Below are positions 51,966 through 63,600 of a stretch of DNA of 64,000 nucleotides, piece after piece; the first letter of the stretch is position 1; each line of letters opens with the position of its first letter. Made by a program: the position numbers and the translations under genes. This DNA is from Ornithodoros turicata (taxonomy: Eukaryota > Arthropoda > Arachnida > Ixodida > Argasidae). The notes beneath the pieces are model-generated. The model was given only the letters and a program-made list of their open reading frames with translations, searched no databases and was not told the DNA's origin. The DNA is taken from the NCBI RefSeq assembly GCF_037126465.1, contig NW_026999453.1, forward strand, positions 124,001 through 188,000. Direction: 5' to 3'.

Positions 51966-52305
51966 GAGGGGCCCACTGATAACGCGGTCGGCCCCCGCGC
52001 GGGCGGTGTCCTTGAATGAGCGCCTCATAAAACGGTCGTGGGGGCAGTATCGCTTCAGGTGCTGTTCGGGGAAGATCTTTTCTTGTATCTCATCGGCTTT
52101 TAGGTGACCATATAGAGTGTGGCGTTGTCACGTACGCAACTTTCCGCGACTCTTCGTTTGCTGCATGGTGAAGGACGTCCAGCGCACATATTAATCGAGC
52201 TCGTATCGCTCTAGAGTTGGGATCTACGTAGTCCTAGTCTATTCCGTGTCAAACGCTAGGAGGAGCTAGTCTGTGTGGCTGCTCTTCCTCTTCGATGCAA
52301 TACAG
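51966..52305 (+). mobile_element. Internally deleted Tx1-like element: 5' end joined to family Y 3'UTR
   Basis: GAGGGGCCCACTGATAACGC (51966) through CATAAAACGGTCG matches 52380-52460 and 63430-63510, a probable LINE 5'/ORF1 start. At about 52098 it passes directly to the Y 3'UTR, ending TCGATGCAATACAG. No ORF2 lies between. Confidence 0.6.
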
Positions 52306-52510
52306 TCTGGTCTCCCTTCAAATCCACGTATGTAAGCGGTGGAGTTGAGGCAAATGGGAGCAGTTCCCTCATATGGCGGAGAGGGGCCCATTGATAACGC
52401 GGCCCGCCCCCTGGTGGGCTGTGTCTTGGAATGTGCGGTCCATAAAAAGGTCGTCGGAGCAGTTCCGCTTGCAGTGCTATGATGCGGCGCTTAGTGTTAT
52501 TGATTTCCCC
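52306..52510 (+). mobile_element. Second Tx1-like 5'-end fragment
   Basis: TCTGGTCTCCCTTCAAATC (also at 63100), CAAATGGGAGCAG, GGCGGAGAGGGGCCCATTGA and CATAAAAAGGTCGTCGGAG parallel 63360-63520. It abuts an inverted X fragment. Confidence 0.55.
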
Positions 52511-52640
52511 ATCACTTTTGCACTGCGGCGCAAAAGTCATGGGCAAATCAACAAACTTAAGTTGCCGCAGGACTGCTCAGCAACAATGAAACACTCGTGG
52601 CCAATTTAAGCTAGATATGCCAGTGTCATCAAAAGTCATA
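52505..52640 (-). mobile_element. Family X ORF2 fragment, inverted
   Basis: The minus strand reads AAATTGGCCACGAGTGTTT, CTTAAGTTTGTTGATTTGCC and CATCACTTTTG-like words, matching 11180-11255. Confidence 0.7.
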
Positions 52641-52679
52641 CAAATCGGTGTTACCAACTGTAGGATGGGACAAGCGTAA

Positions 52680-53115
52680 GTGTGTATTGTCATCAAGCAG
52701 GAGAGCCACCTATGGAGGTAGTCCTCTTTGGACAGACAATAACGTTACAGTCATAAGTGTTACCAATGCGATCACCGCAAACGCGACAAACGAGTTTTGA
52801 GTGATACATATCATCAGTGCCATTTATCCAACTTTGCTGGTGTGGAAGATACGTTTAGAATAAAAATATTCGTCACCGCTGCTCGCTTCGCAGTACCCCA
52901 TGACGACGGCGCTTGAGTTAACTGGTGCTGCTGGCGCCGTTCTGTGAAACATTGTATCGAGCGAGAAAGGCCCCCTTTGCCCCAAATCAAATTGATGAAA
53001 GGATAAGATACCAATATCATAAATTACCTATGACGGTAATTTGCCACAATCACGTGCCAATTTTAAACCTGGCGATTGACCATATTTTTAAGAAAATGAT
53101 TTTTCGCAAGAAATG
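52680..53115 (-). repeat. HEAD repeat, long copy 5, with complete family X tail
   Basis: On the minus strand HEAD sequence (CGCCAGGTTTAAAATTGGCA, CTCGATACAATGTTTCAC, CCACACCAGCAAAGTTGG) runs to about 52755. Then ACTGTAACGTTATTGTCTGT, ACCTCCATAGGTGG and GCTTGATGACAATACACAC follow, ending at 52680. HEAD and tail are joined without a visible target duplication. Confidence 0.65.
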
Positions 53116-55300
53116 TTCATTGAAAAGAAGCAAACCCCCAAAACATGTGTATTTGCATCAAAGAAAAGGAGGCCAACCTCACGGGCTGGCTTCCTGTGGC
53201 ATCTCAAACGTACTTGAACCCGAAGCATCACTTCAGTTTCGAAAACTGAAATGCCAATGTTGATTATAGTGATAAGAGGGGTGTTCAATCTGTCATGTGC
53301 CGGAGTATGAACTACTAAATCGTCGTAGCAGTATATTTAAACACTAAGACACTAAGACGATGATTATGGAACAGCTTCTCAGTCAAGCGGCGTGAGAGTC
53401 AACATAGACTGAATGTATATCACGCAAAATGTAGAAACCACCAGACACCAGTGTAGATGATGTCCTAAAAACTGGCACACTCTGACAATACATACAGAAT
53501 TGCATCTTCGCCATGTCAATGGGCTGAATGAACATGTAAATAGTACGCACAAAATTCAACAAAGGGACGCATACAATAAGTTTCGTCTATTTGACAGGTT
53601 CTAAGAATAAACACGAAGAAGAGAAGATTGTCTCTGTCAACATCACCTATTATCGTACTGAACAGAAGCACGGCATATTGGGACCAGCGTGTGTACTTTT
53701 TTTTTCAATTTCTTTCTTTTTTTTTGAAGCGCGGCTATTACTGAAAAAAAAAAAAAAACATAAAAGTATATATGCAACATTCTATCGCCAACGTTTCAAA
53801 CACATTGTTGTATTCTGCTTGTCCATATCGGGAGAAAAAAACAGAGACTTCAGAAATGCGGCTTTCAGCTTGGATATACCGGATGTCCCACCAATATTTC
53901 TCGGGTCGATAAGTGGGACAAAGTTTGCGCTATTCAAGGGTTCTCTTTTGAGTTAGCATCCTTGACAGATCGGGCAAGTGTTGAGAAGTGAGTGACTTAC
54001 TTACCTATGTTTATTCACAACATAGAGTTCCTAACTTCTAACTTCTGCATAGGAAGCTTTCGGAAGCTCGAGGGGGGGGGGGGGTCGCCATGTCACACCG
54101 GCCACGCGCCAACCCACAAAAGTCGTACGACTTCCAGGGTTAATAAATAATGCAACACGACGACCAATTGGGCTTGTTGGTGCGAATGCATAATGAAGTA
54201 GACACGACGCAAAAGAGAAAGGGACGAAGGAACAGACAGATAATAAATAATGAGTGGGAGAGGTCAAGTGCGATGACCGCGAAATATGCAGTTTTGATTT
54301 GATCCCATTCAAGTACTCCCTGTGTTTTCTATCTTTCAGATTTATAAATAGGTGAGGATACATTTACGAACGTCTGCACCAACCTTTCTGCGACGGAAAG
54401 TAAACGAAAGCTGCAAGAGCACTGATGCGACCGAGTTGGTTTGGATCAAACGTAGCCATGATACGGAAAGAAGACAGCACGCTACGCAGACAACGGCTTT
54501 TTGTGCTTTGGGTACTCCACAATGCGAGTTAGCGCACGCACATCCGTCTATATACCTGGTGTATGCCCTCATATGGTCGCAGAGACACGTTCTGAAACTG
54601 TGCAAATGAAGACGTGCAACCTGAAGTTTTTCAGTCCAGGATTATGCTGGAAAATGCAGGGAGACATTGTATTCCGGTCTGCATTGTCCAACTTCCTGTA
54701 ACTTTATTATACACAGTTCTTATCCTGACACAACAGTGACGCTAACGCAGCAAATTTCGGAATTGCACTCGTATAAGCAATGATAATAAAGCTGAAATGA
54801 AAGAGAAATGGAATGCATGTGATAAAAGAATCATGGCGAACGCAGCCGCAGCCCATGGGGCTTGCCGAACTCCACCGTTATCAGTGGAGCTCCAGCCAAG
54901 AAAAGCCACCACTCATCCGCAGCGCATGCGCAGAATTGTGGATTCCCCTGAGTCAGCCGCAGTGTCTCAGGTGAACTCGTAACCTATCGATGTTGGTGAA
55001 ACAGTGCGAATTATTCCCGTGAATTAAGTTTTAGCTGCCTCCACGTGTATGCACTGAAACTTGAAAAAAAAAAAGAAAAAAGTAACATAAATAACAGAAG
55101 CGACACGAAAGAGACTCCTACACCCACATTCTTGGCTGTAGGAGGACAAATGTTATCACTTCACAGAACCCTTTCTTTCTCCCGTAATGCTACGTGACAC
55201 AATGGCCTGTTTGGCCAAAGTACAGAGTGACACGTGGTGAGAATCTCATAAACAACACCTTGGCAGCCTGGTAGATACTCCTTTGCGTACGACGCTGCTA
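53116..55300. other. No gene seen; low-complexity tracts
   Basis: Includes poly(A) at 53744-53757, a G run of 13-14 at about 54073-54086, and a segment near 54160-54240 (TTGTTGGTGCGAATGCATAA, AAGAGAAAGGGACGAAGGAA) of a texture I associate with PLE flanks. No convincing coding region. Confidence 0.35.
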
Positions 55301-55303
55301 GGA

Positions 55304-55568
55304 GAGTGCACGAGGGTGATAGAGATATTCGCGCTTCTATCGCTTAACGTGTGCATGTATCCTCCGACGGACGCTGAGGACATGAGTCCTAGTGTTAAAT
55401 TCGCTGCATTTCCTTTCTCTTTAATGCCGACGAATGCGTAGGGACATAAAAAATAAAGGAAATCCAGCGAATTTAACACTGGGACTCAACGTCCTGAGCG
55501 TCCGTCGGAGGATACACGCAGACGTTTAGCGACAGAAGCGCGAATATCCCTATCAACCACGTGCACTG
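55304..55568. repeat. Foldback with about 113-bp arms and 38-bp loop
   Basis: Left arm AGTGCAC..GATATTCGCGCTTCT..TATCCTCCGACGGACGCT..GTTAAATTCGCTG..TTTCCTTT (55305-55417). The right arm is its complement (55455-55567) with roughly 12-15 differences. The RNA would form a long hairpin. It could be a MITE-like foldback or a recent inverted duplication. Confidence 0.85.
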
Positions 55569-55799
55569 TCTTAGGGTCCTCATCGATCACGAAGCGCTCG
55601 GAGTCTCAGGACGCAATCCTCGTCACCGGTAGCTTCGGTAATCCGGGAGTTACACCCTGCCACAGTGCCACCAACAATTGCACATGACGAAGGTTATACT
55701 ACACACAACGGAATGATTTTATTACATGTTCGGGACGTTATTTACAGATATATAGCAAAGAGGCCGAGAACTTCACTGTAGCACTCCTAAAATGTTATT

Positions 55800-55945
55800 G
55801 CGACGATCGCAAGAAACACGCAATTTTGAGTCTAATCATCAGCGCCAGTTATCCAAGTTTGCCGGTGTGGCGTGTGCACGCAGAACTATAGCGTTCGCCT
55901 GTCGTTCCTCTTAGCCGTACACAATGACGACGACGTCTCAGTTTA
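55800..55945 (-). repeat. HEAD repeat, copy 6 (short, no tail)
   Basis: On the minus strand CTGAGACGTCGTCGTCATTG, GCCACACCGGCAAACTTGG, TGGCGCTGATGATTAG and GCGATCGTCGCAATAACATT. No LINE tail follows. Confidence 0.7.
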
Positions 55946-58900
55946 GAAAGTAATAAAGATCACAAATTAAGTAGTAAGTAAATCATATATTTCTGAAGGC
56001 CTGACGCAATCAACTGATTTTTTCGAATTAAAGTTCGTCAGATTTTCAATACATGGGAGTCTATGGGGGATGTACCAAAATCGCTTCTCACGGCACGGCC
56101 GCCCACGATATTTGGGCCAATATGATGCAATTCCCTACAGAAACAGTCGAGGAATTGATTGCAATAAAGAAATTCCAGAAGCTTACTGCAGTTTTTTCAG
56201 ATCCCTGCGCACGAAAATAATGGCTTCGTTTTTTCTTTCGTGTTGTGCTTGCTGGCGCCGATTCCATTGCTTTCTTAAAGAGCGGGAGGAAATAAAAGCG
56301 ACGAAAATAATTTTGCGACGGTGCAACCATCTCTCCGGAAGCGAACGTTAACTGGACAGCATGAGTCTGCCATAAAGAACCTTAAAGGTCAGCTATGCCG
56401 ATATCCCAAATAGTCGAAACGGTTGTGATATTCTGAAAGCCCACATCCAGCTCTCCCCAAAATGCACCTTCATTCTCTCAGTTCGGTACAGTACCATGTC
56501 AAAAAAATAGATAATTCATTCCGAGACACACATGGGCGCAGCCATTTTTATGACGTAGGTGCACCAGAACGGGCATTGTGACGTGTACGCGCCTTCGTAC
56601 TTGTCAGTGGATTTCAGCTACGGCTTCTCGCGGCTTCACGTACCTGTGCTTGAAGATGGAGGACAGCCGGGTTCCACCGTTCCGCGTTAAGTAAACAGTG
56701 CAGCAGCTGCGAACTCATTCGCGAATCAACCTCTGTGCGATGTTGTGACTGGAATTCGTCGTTTGTGTTTTGTTAGCACGTACGATTTGTATCAAGTCTC
56801 GTCTGCGTTAGCCCCTTTACAGCACTTGCCCATTGTAGGGACTGACTTTTCGACAGCCGTGTTAGCAAGGAAATGCCGACAGCGTTTTATTCCTGCAGGA
56901 AACAATTGTACTATGTATTTGAGAAACCGCATACTGCTATGGGACAAGTTTTACGTACGATTTATCAATGTGCAAACGCGTTGACGATGGTATGTAACGA
57001 CGAGAGGCGTAAAACGAAATACAAATCACATTTTAAACTTTTTGTGGGATTCTGTGCATTTTCCAGAAGCTTTTTTTCAATCACACCCCCACACTGCGTT
57101 GTGTGGCACGCTACAAACTACTGCATTTTATGTCTAACATCTGGATATTCTTTGTAATGAGCACCGTCGCACAAAAACATGCACACGAAAGCTTCAGTAG
57201 CCATGTGGTTGCACACTATGCAGACGCAAAAGAAGTACCAGAGCACATATTGCCACTTAGAAATGGTGTTTTTAGAAATGTGGTGTCTGAAGTATTAGGG
57301 CATAGCATAGATCCTAGTAATCAGCTGCACCTTATCCTTCTGTAGAGTGCTCTTTCAATTCACAACTCTGCCCATGGGGTGTAAAAGTGTTAAAGGCAAT
57401 ATGACTTGTCGTCCTGTGTGACATCACTGGTCAGCCTCGGAATTAATTCCGTGCTCAGGAATTATTGTACAAATCACTTTGTATGTAGGACATGATAAGC
57501 AATATGTAAGTTGCAACCTTGTCTGCAGCATTCTCGATGGACTTTTACCTTTACAGTTAGAGACACGTTACCAAACCATTTGAAAAGGGCACTCTTACAG
57601 GGGCCGTGTAACGTGAGTTGTTAATTTATAAAAATATAAGCATACAATATGTAATATGAAATTCATATAAAATAAAAAATAACATTTATAAAAAGAATTT
57701 GTAAAAAATAAATATAAAGGCTTAATGGAAGCAATCCATTAGCATACCCATTGCACATGAAGCACAATTATATATGCTTGGACATCATCTAATTAATCTT
57801 CTGAACCATATGTGTGGATGCATATGAAATTTTTTATGCGCATGCTCTACCTTCCTATTCCTACATGTGCACACGAAACACAGTAAATATATGTGAAGTG
57901 GCAAAAAGCAACGCTAGACTCTACCATCATTGTGCCCCTTTAACTTTTCCACATTTATGTCTGGTGAACAGGGAATATCTCACTAGAAAAGAAGACATTT
58001 GTGCATTGTTTGGCAAGCAAATAAATATATTTATTTACATTTTCCATCAATCAACAATGTTGTGACCTGGTGCAAATATTAATGTCAACAAGGAAAGTAC
58101 TTACAAATTATTCCTATGTGCTCAAATGCAGATATGACAATTCCGTTTTTGTACTTCAGCACAGTACAGTTTCAAAATTAACAAACTGCCCAGCATCAGC
58201 AATCTTAAAGTATCTCAAGAGGGGAATCACATAAAGCTCCAATAATAGACTTTGCAAACAAAGCTCAAAAAAACAAAGTACTTCAAGAAAAATCGGAATA
58301 ATCGGTTGCCGTTGTGATATGTACTACTATGCACAGTTCATGAATGGAACATGTTACCTCATTGCATTGCCTCCATGTGAGCACTAGAACAGGCAGCTTT
58401 TTAGGTCGCTCTTTTCGTGTTTTTCTATTGACTTTTTTGTTTTCTGTTTTTGCAATAACAAGCATGGCCATAGTGAAACACAAGCCGCCAAGGACAGGAT
58501 GAGACATCTGCAATGCGACTGCAATGCGACTTATTAGCAGACTCTGGAATATACACATATATGCTGCTAAGCAAATGACAATTTAAGCAATAGAATAACA
58601 GACAAGAAAAAAGAGTTATATATCTTCCCCTCTCCTCATTCTATTTCATAGGCTGCCCTAGTATCATTCTGAGTGTGTCCGTGTGTAATAATCACGTGTT
58701 TGAGATAACGTATCTCAGACAGAAGCAAATCCAACAGCGGACTGCTTACACATGCAACTGTCTTGGATTTCTCTAACCACTTGTTATTTAAACGCTGCCT
58801 TGAGCTGTGTGTTCTGGAAATTTAGGCAGCATCCAGAGTCCCTGCAACTGCAATGTGTTGCCATGTTTTTCGAGGGCATCAAAAGTGTGTCCTTGGCTGC

Positions 58901-59630
58901 CTGTGTTTCACTATGGCTCTCAGATACAAACTACCCCATTTCAACACAGTAGAAAACACAGATTTGTAAATAGCATCTGTTGATTGCACTGTACATGCCC
59001 CCCCTATAAACGATCATAGTGGATACTACATCTTGTGCGATAATGTCAGGAACATAAAAAAGCTAGATTTGAAACCACTCTTACGTCGTAGTAGTAGTAG
59101 TATTTGTGTGAAGCTACGCAATTTCTGTCCTGCAAATAATTTAAACCATATGTTTCATCTGCCAGCGTGATGATCCCCTGAAAAGCAATTCACACTTGGC
59201 GGGAACTACTGGTTCTGAAACCTATCCCTGACATGTGTAGCCATCAGGGAGGAAACTCAAGGGCTGCGCTGGAAAAGCCAAACATACACGGGCTATGTTC
59301 TCACTGTGTATCAGCTGCTCTGGCTACTAAGAAGAACATGTTCCAAATTAATATAACATGGCTTGACATGATACGCCGGCGAAAGCTAACCAATAAAATT
59401 AGTAGTTAGATGTACAATACGTAAACACTTGCCATAACATGACAGTTTCCTTCCTGCATTCATGCGCTACCATTCAACCCACATAAACAGTGTACTGAAT
59501 TTTTCGATAGCAGTACACGTCGTTTGACAGAACTTGAACAAGATTATATAGCACACGATAAAAGTAGAGTGAACATAATGTGCAGAAAAAAAGGCTAGGA
59601 AGCAAGCGATCTGGTGAAGATGATGCATAT

Positions 59631-59709
59631 GTAAAACCCCCGAGACTAGGGAACACAAAGGGACGTGTTTGTGTCTGTCCCTTCGTGTTCCCTAGTCTTG
59701 GGGTTTTAC
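59631..59709. repeat. 79-nt hairpin, pre-miRNA-like
   Basis: GTAAAACCCCCGAGACTAGG pairs with CCTAGTCTTGGGGTTTTAC, and GAACACAAAGGGAC with GTCCCTTCGTGTTC, around a loop of about 11 nt, with only two or three imperfections in a 34-bp stem. No product is shown. It may be a small foldback transposon. Confidence 0.75.
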
Positions 59710-60264
59710 AGCATGCATAGTGTGCAGCTTTCCATTCACGCTTAATGGCCGTAGCAGTAATGCACGAAGGCCACTGCTAAGTTGTGTTAAGAAACACCAC
59801 TTTATGTTTGCCATGTCTAAATCAAACGTACCTGACCTGATCCATTAACCGTTCTGAGTCTGGAACACACAAAGAGAAAAACGCAACACACGCCACAACA
59901 TTAACAGATAGGCAAATGAGCTGTGGCGAGCTGCACCTTGGGACAAAGTCAACAAGTAATTCACGAAAAGTCAATGAGCGCCTGAAATGTAACATCTCTG
60001 ACTGGTAGCAGGACGGTCCACGTTCAATTCTTGGTGCTAGCACTGACTGGCTTTTTCATGAATTATTTGTTGAAGTTTCGATGTACTTGAGAACCATTCG
60101 TCAACCATTGTATCCTCATGAGGTGATGAGGATTTGTCATCCCAAAGAGACTCCCTTTCTGGCATGTGTCCTTATGGATGCTCATCACTGCAGAAAAAAA
60201 AAGAAGAGAAAAAAGCATTTAATGACAAGAAATGGATAGTCGTAGTTACTGTATAATGATTGTG

Positions 60265-60605
60265 CACAACAGAAAGAAGACTTTCGCACAGAAGGCTGTA
60301 CCTCTTGAGGTCTAACATCAAGTTACAAAATTCCAGAATATGTGACATGTTGTGAGGTAGTGAATAAGTAGAGTTATTGAGATGTCGAGTTGAGTTGAGG
60401 GGGAGTTTTACCCCCTTTCTATTTTAGTGTATATGATTGTATAATTATTTTTATGCCTGTACCAACCCTCGCTCTCTACATTACAACATGTTTTATATAT
60501 TCTGGGATTTTGTAACTTCATGTTAGACATTAACAAGAGCAGCCTTGTGCACGAAAGTCTCGTCTCATTAAAATTTAGATGCTCTCAACAGTCTTCTTTC
60601 TGTTG
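60265..60605. mobile_element. 341-bp PLE-derived foldback with 18-bp perfect terminal repeats
   Basis: CACAACAGAAAGAAGACT (60265-60282) and its exact complement (60588-60605) close an inverted repeat whose arms continue inward: TTCGCACAGAAGGCTG..GTCTAACATCAAGTTACAAA at the left, and the same words read from the right after a 34-bp extra piece. The right arm carries the PLE tail GTGCACGAAAGTCTCGTCTC also seen near 42.56 kb. Confidence 0.8.
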
Positions 60606-61624
60606 TGAATCTCTATCGCAGCATACCTGCACATTGCTGTTCTACGTACTGTGACTTTGCAGTAAGAGTATGGACTTTGAGTAAAAAGACTACACAGCAT
60701 TGCTCAGGTATTTTTGCCTATCGAACAGTATGTATGTATGCAGTATGCACACAGTATTTGTGCACCGGACCCACTAAAAATGTAGTGAATGTGGCATTGC
60801 CCACGTAATTGTGGTAATGCACCAAGTTGAACACAATTATTGTAGAATCCAGGTATTTTCGCTTACATGTCAAGCCAGTACCACATCCAGTGTGAAGTTG
60901 TGACAAATAAATAGTTTCCATTTTTCTTAGCTCTCAGAACACAGACAGTGAATTAATAAGAGTAGACAATGTTAACATGAATTCTGGGCTATTCTTCAAT
61001 TAAACATTCACAGATAGTAAAGGCACCTTCCTCAATGGACGTTGATGACACCGAAAATTCTAAAACGTTATCAGAGGCGACATCAGCTTCGGTGTGTCAA
61101 AGGATTGTATGTCCAACAGTAATCCAGCTGACAGTAACAAAAATGTGCAAAAGACAAATTAATTGAACTAATGTAACGTAGCTTCTATATCAGACAGTGA
61201 AGCTTGTAACACCCCATCCACAGAAACCAGTGTCCAGACAGGAAAAGTGCTTGAACTGGGAGATAGCAGCTAATCGGAATGACGACCTTTGTTTTCCACC
61301 CTGAAAGCACAGGTTGTAACTTTGAGAGCAGATTTAAAAGTGGTGTCAAGATGCCTGCATGCGAGTGCACATGAAAAGTTGAACATAGGCGAATACTCAA
61401 ATTATAACATCACATCGTCATACCTGTTGATGGAGGTAGACTGCAACTAATGTGTCAGCAATTTCTTCATGCACCAGATGCAAGCCAGATCATGCTTCAT
61501 TTCCGCCTTCAGCATGCACCTGTGATAATTCAGAAGTTAGATTATCAATAGTATTGTGTTGTTTATCGTGGTTATATCAGAGTAAGCGGAGTAGGACACC
61601 TGCACAATCAATTCACTAAGCTTG

Positions 61625-62158
61625 CTATTTTTTATATCTGAACCTCGACTTACCTTTTTTGCTCTCGTTTTCTGCCTTGATCCTCCGTGGCACGTTCAAA
61701 ATGTTGTGCGTCGGGCACCTCAGATTTGCATCAGACGATTTCGTGCCGAGATTCCAAATTGCCTCTGGAGTCGCGCGTAACCTATGATAACATTCGTGGA
61801 CGAAATCCTTGCAGTGGAAATTAGCAGGCACCACTGTCAGCCAAGAGCTTCGCACTACTTGGTCTTTGGCAGCTTATAATAGGTAACACTTGAATGTTCC
61901 GATGAATTGTTCTAACAGCGTAGCACCGTCGCATCTTCGACAACTTCGCCGTGGCATATCACTATCATATCGCTCCAGCCCATAAAAGGCAAGGTCAGAA
62001 CAAGGAAGTGCACTTTGCACACCATGCCGTGCCAAAAAAAAAATAATCACATGCTTTGTTTCCGGCTTAGCAACAACAACAACAGCTGTTCGCTTATGTA
62101 CGATGCACAGAGGACGAAACGAAAGAAGCCAAGCGGCCAAGCCAAGAGTCCATGCCAA
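61625..62158 (-). pseudogene. Unrecognised open region with one internal stop
   Basis: Two minus-strand frames are in the same register, separated by a single TAA at 61874. The second half has regularly spaced Cys/His (VPANFHCKDFVHECYHRL) and a basic end. No family recognised. It lies just inside the possible TTAA element's right end. Confidence 0.25.
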
Positions 62159-62380
62159 GCCAAAGACAGATAAACCGAGAGCAGTGACGTCGGTGCGCCC
62201 TTGCGCAGGGTTTGCCGACGGTCTGACGGCCGGGCGTGGGAACTAAAAAAAATGTTTTCTAAGATCTACGAACAGTTGGAGCAAGATTTTTCGCACCCAT
62301 ATTCAGTGTTCGGTAATGGACACACAGCTCGAGTATCGCTCAGTTCTGCGGCACTTCAAAATCGGCATATCTGACCTTTA

Positions 62381-63350
62381 GCGCTCTTCGCCGTGGATGA
62401 TCTCATTGGAGGTTGCAATCATGGTACAACAGCTCGGTATCCTCTCTGGTCTAGGATATATTTTTCAATAAGAGGCTGATTTCACATCAGATCAGCCATT
62501 GGGATCCCATCGTCCGCATATATGTTCGGTTATTTCTACGTATTTCCAAGCCCATCATCAATGACGATGCCTGCAGGTAGATATAATGATCTTGGCCGAG
62601 CAGTTCCTGTGCAAAAACGAAATTGGAACAGGATGGCTTCAAATCTAAGGATTTCACTTTGGCCGTTTATGCACACGCATATCTTGCGGAATTTGAATTA
62701 TGTGTTCCTGAGTCAACAACACAGTAGACACTGAGTGTTTTTCAGACGATATGCTTGTTCAAACCTACTGTTCGCGCATTATAACAATTCATCTTTAGGA
62801 GATCGGCTGCTATGTGTTGTTCCGTCACATGGCTTGACAACGCAATGATATGCTAGGTGGTATGCAAACAGTGACTCCTTTTTTCAACAGTGTGCTTATT
62901 GAAGCATATGCTTGGCAAGACATGTTGCTCTGTACTATGGAAAGCGTTCGAAATGCAAACAAAAGACGGTATAGTGTTTGCAAGCACAGATGCCTCAAAG
63001 CACGAGAGTCTGCGGAACATCAGCTTGAAAGACACAGAAACATTCAATTGCGACAACAACAAAAACAAAAACAAAAAAGCAACACATGGCTGTTCTGGTC
63101 TCCCTTCAAATCACTACCCTGCACTACACTGCCCTACTATATCTACGGTGGCCGACCGGATGAACTACTGTCCGTATCAGTTACGACGCACCCGTATATG
63201 TGATCTCGCATTTGCCGGTGTCATATGTGTGTACGAGTGTGTATGCCTCATCTTTTTCATCGTCATCCCACTCATATATTAACCCACAAGGCCCGGAGGT
63301 ATGGTACCGCAATTCTTGCGGTGAATCACCTCATGCCATCGTCATTCATG
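62381..63350. other. No gene seen
   Basis: Short frames only. A (CAAAAA)n-like run lies at 63050-63080. TCTGGTCTCCCTTCAAATC near 63100 echoes the LINE 5' fragment at 52310. Confidence 0.35.
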
Positions 63351-63353
63351 TAA

Positions 63354-63600
63354 TAGTTGTTGTTGTTCCTTTCAAATTGGCGTATGGGTTTGAGGAAGGG
63401 AAATGGGAGCAGGATACCCTTACATATTGCAGGAGGGCCCCTTGGTAACGCATTTCGCCCACGGGTGAGCCGTGTCTTTGAATGTGCGGCATATAAAACT
63501 GTCGTCGAGGAATACCCTTTGCGGTGGAGTTCCAGGAAGGTTTCTCTTAAAATCCTCCAGTTTGCAGTACAAACATAGAGGAGTTCTCAAATCGTGTGAA
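63354..63600 (+). mobile_element. Tx1-like 5'/ORF1-start fragment
   Basis: Frames 63357-63578 read PFKLAYGFEEGKWEQ-type sequence, then FRPRVSRVFECAAYKTVVEE. The nucleotide words AATGGGAGCAG, GAGGGCCCCTTGGTAACGC and GGCATATAAAACTGTCG match 52340-52460 and 51966-52040. This is probably the amino start of ORF1 in this LINE group. Interrupted after about 63590. Confidence 0.5.

Larger units (their letters stand above)
56382..62380. mobile_element. Possible 6-kb TTAA-type DNA transposon
   Basis: TTAAAGGTCAGCTATGCCGA (56382) and, inverted, TAAAGGTCAGATATGCCGAT (62380) match at 20 of 22 positions. The left end abuts TTAA and the right TTAG, compatible with a TTAA duplication. Small frames lie near both ends (57103-57345 plus; 62158-61625 minus, one stop), neither recognised. 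The ends could match by chance. Confidence 0.3.

Noticed and set aside
53591..53956. 121-residue open frame with hydrophobic run
   Set aside because: The hydrophobic part comes from T-rich low complexity and the Lys run from poly(A). No conserved motif.
56745..57345. Host gene on the plus strand
   Set aside because: The three successive frames are out of register, have no recognisable domain and no splice sites that join them sensibly.
62850..63282. Gln/Lys-rich coding region
   Set aside because: The composition comes from a (CAAAAA)-like run. No domain or splice support.
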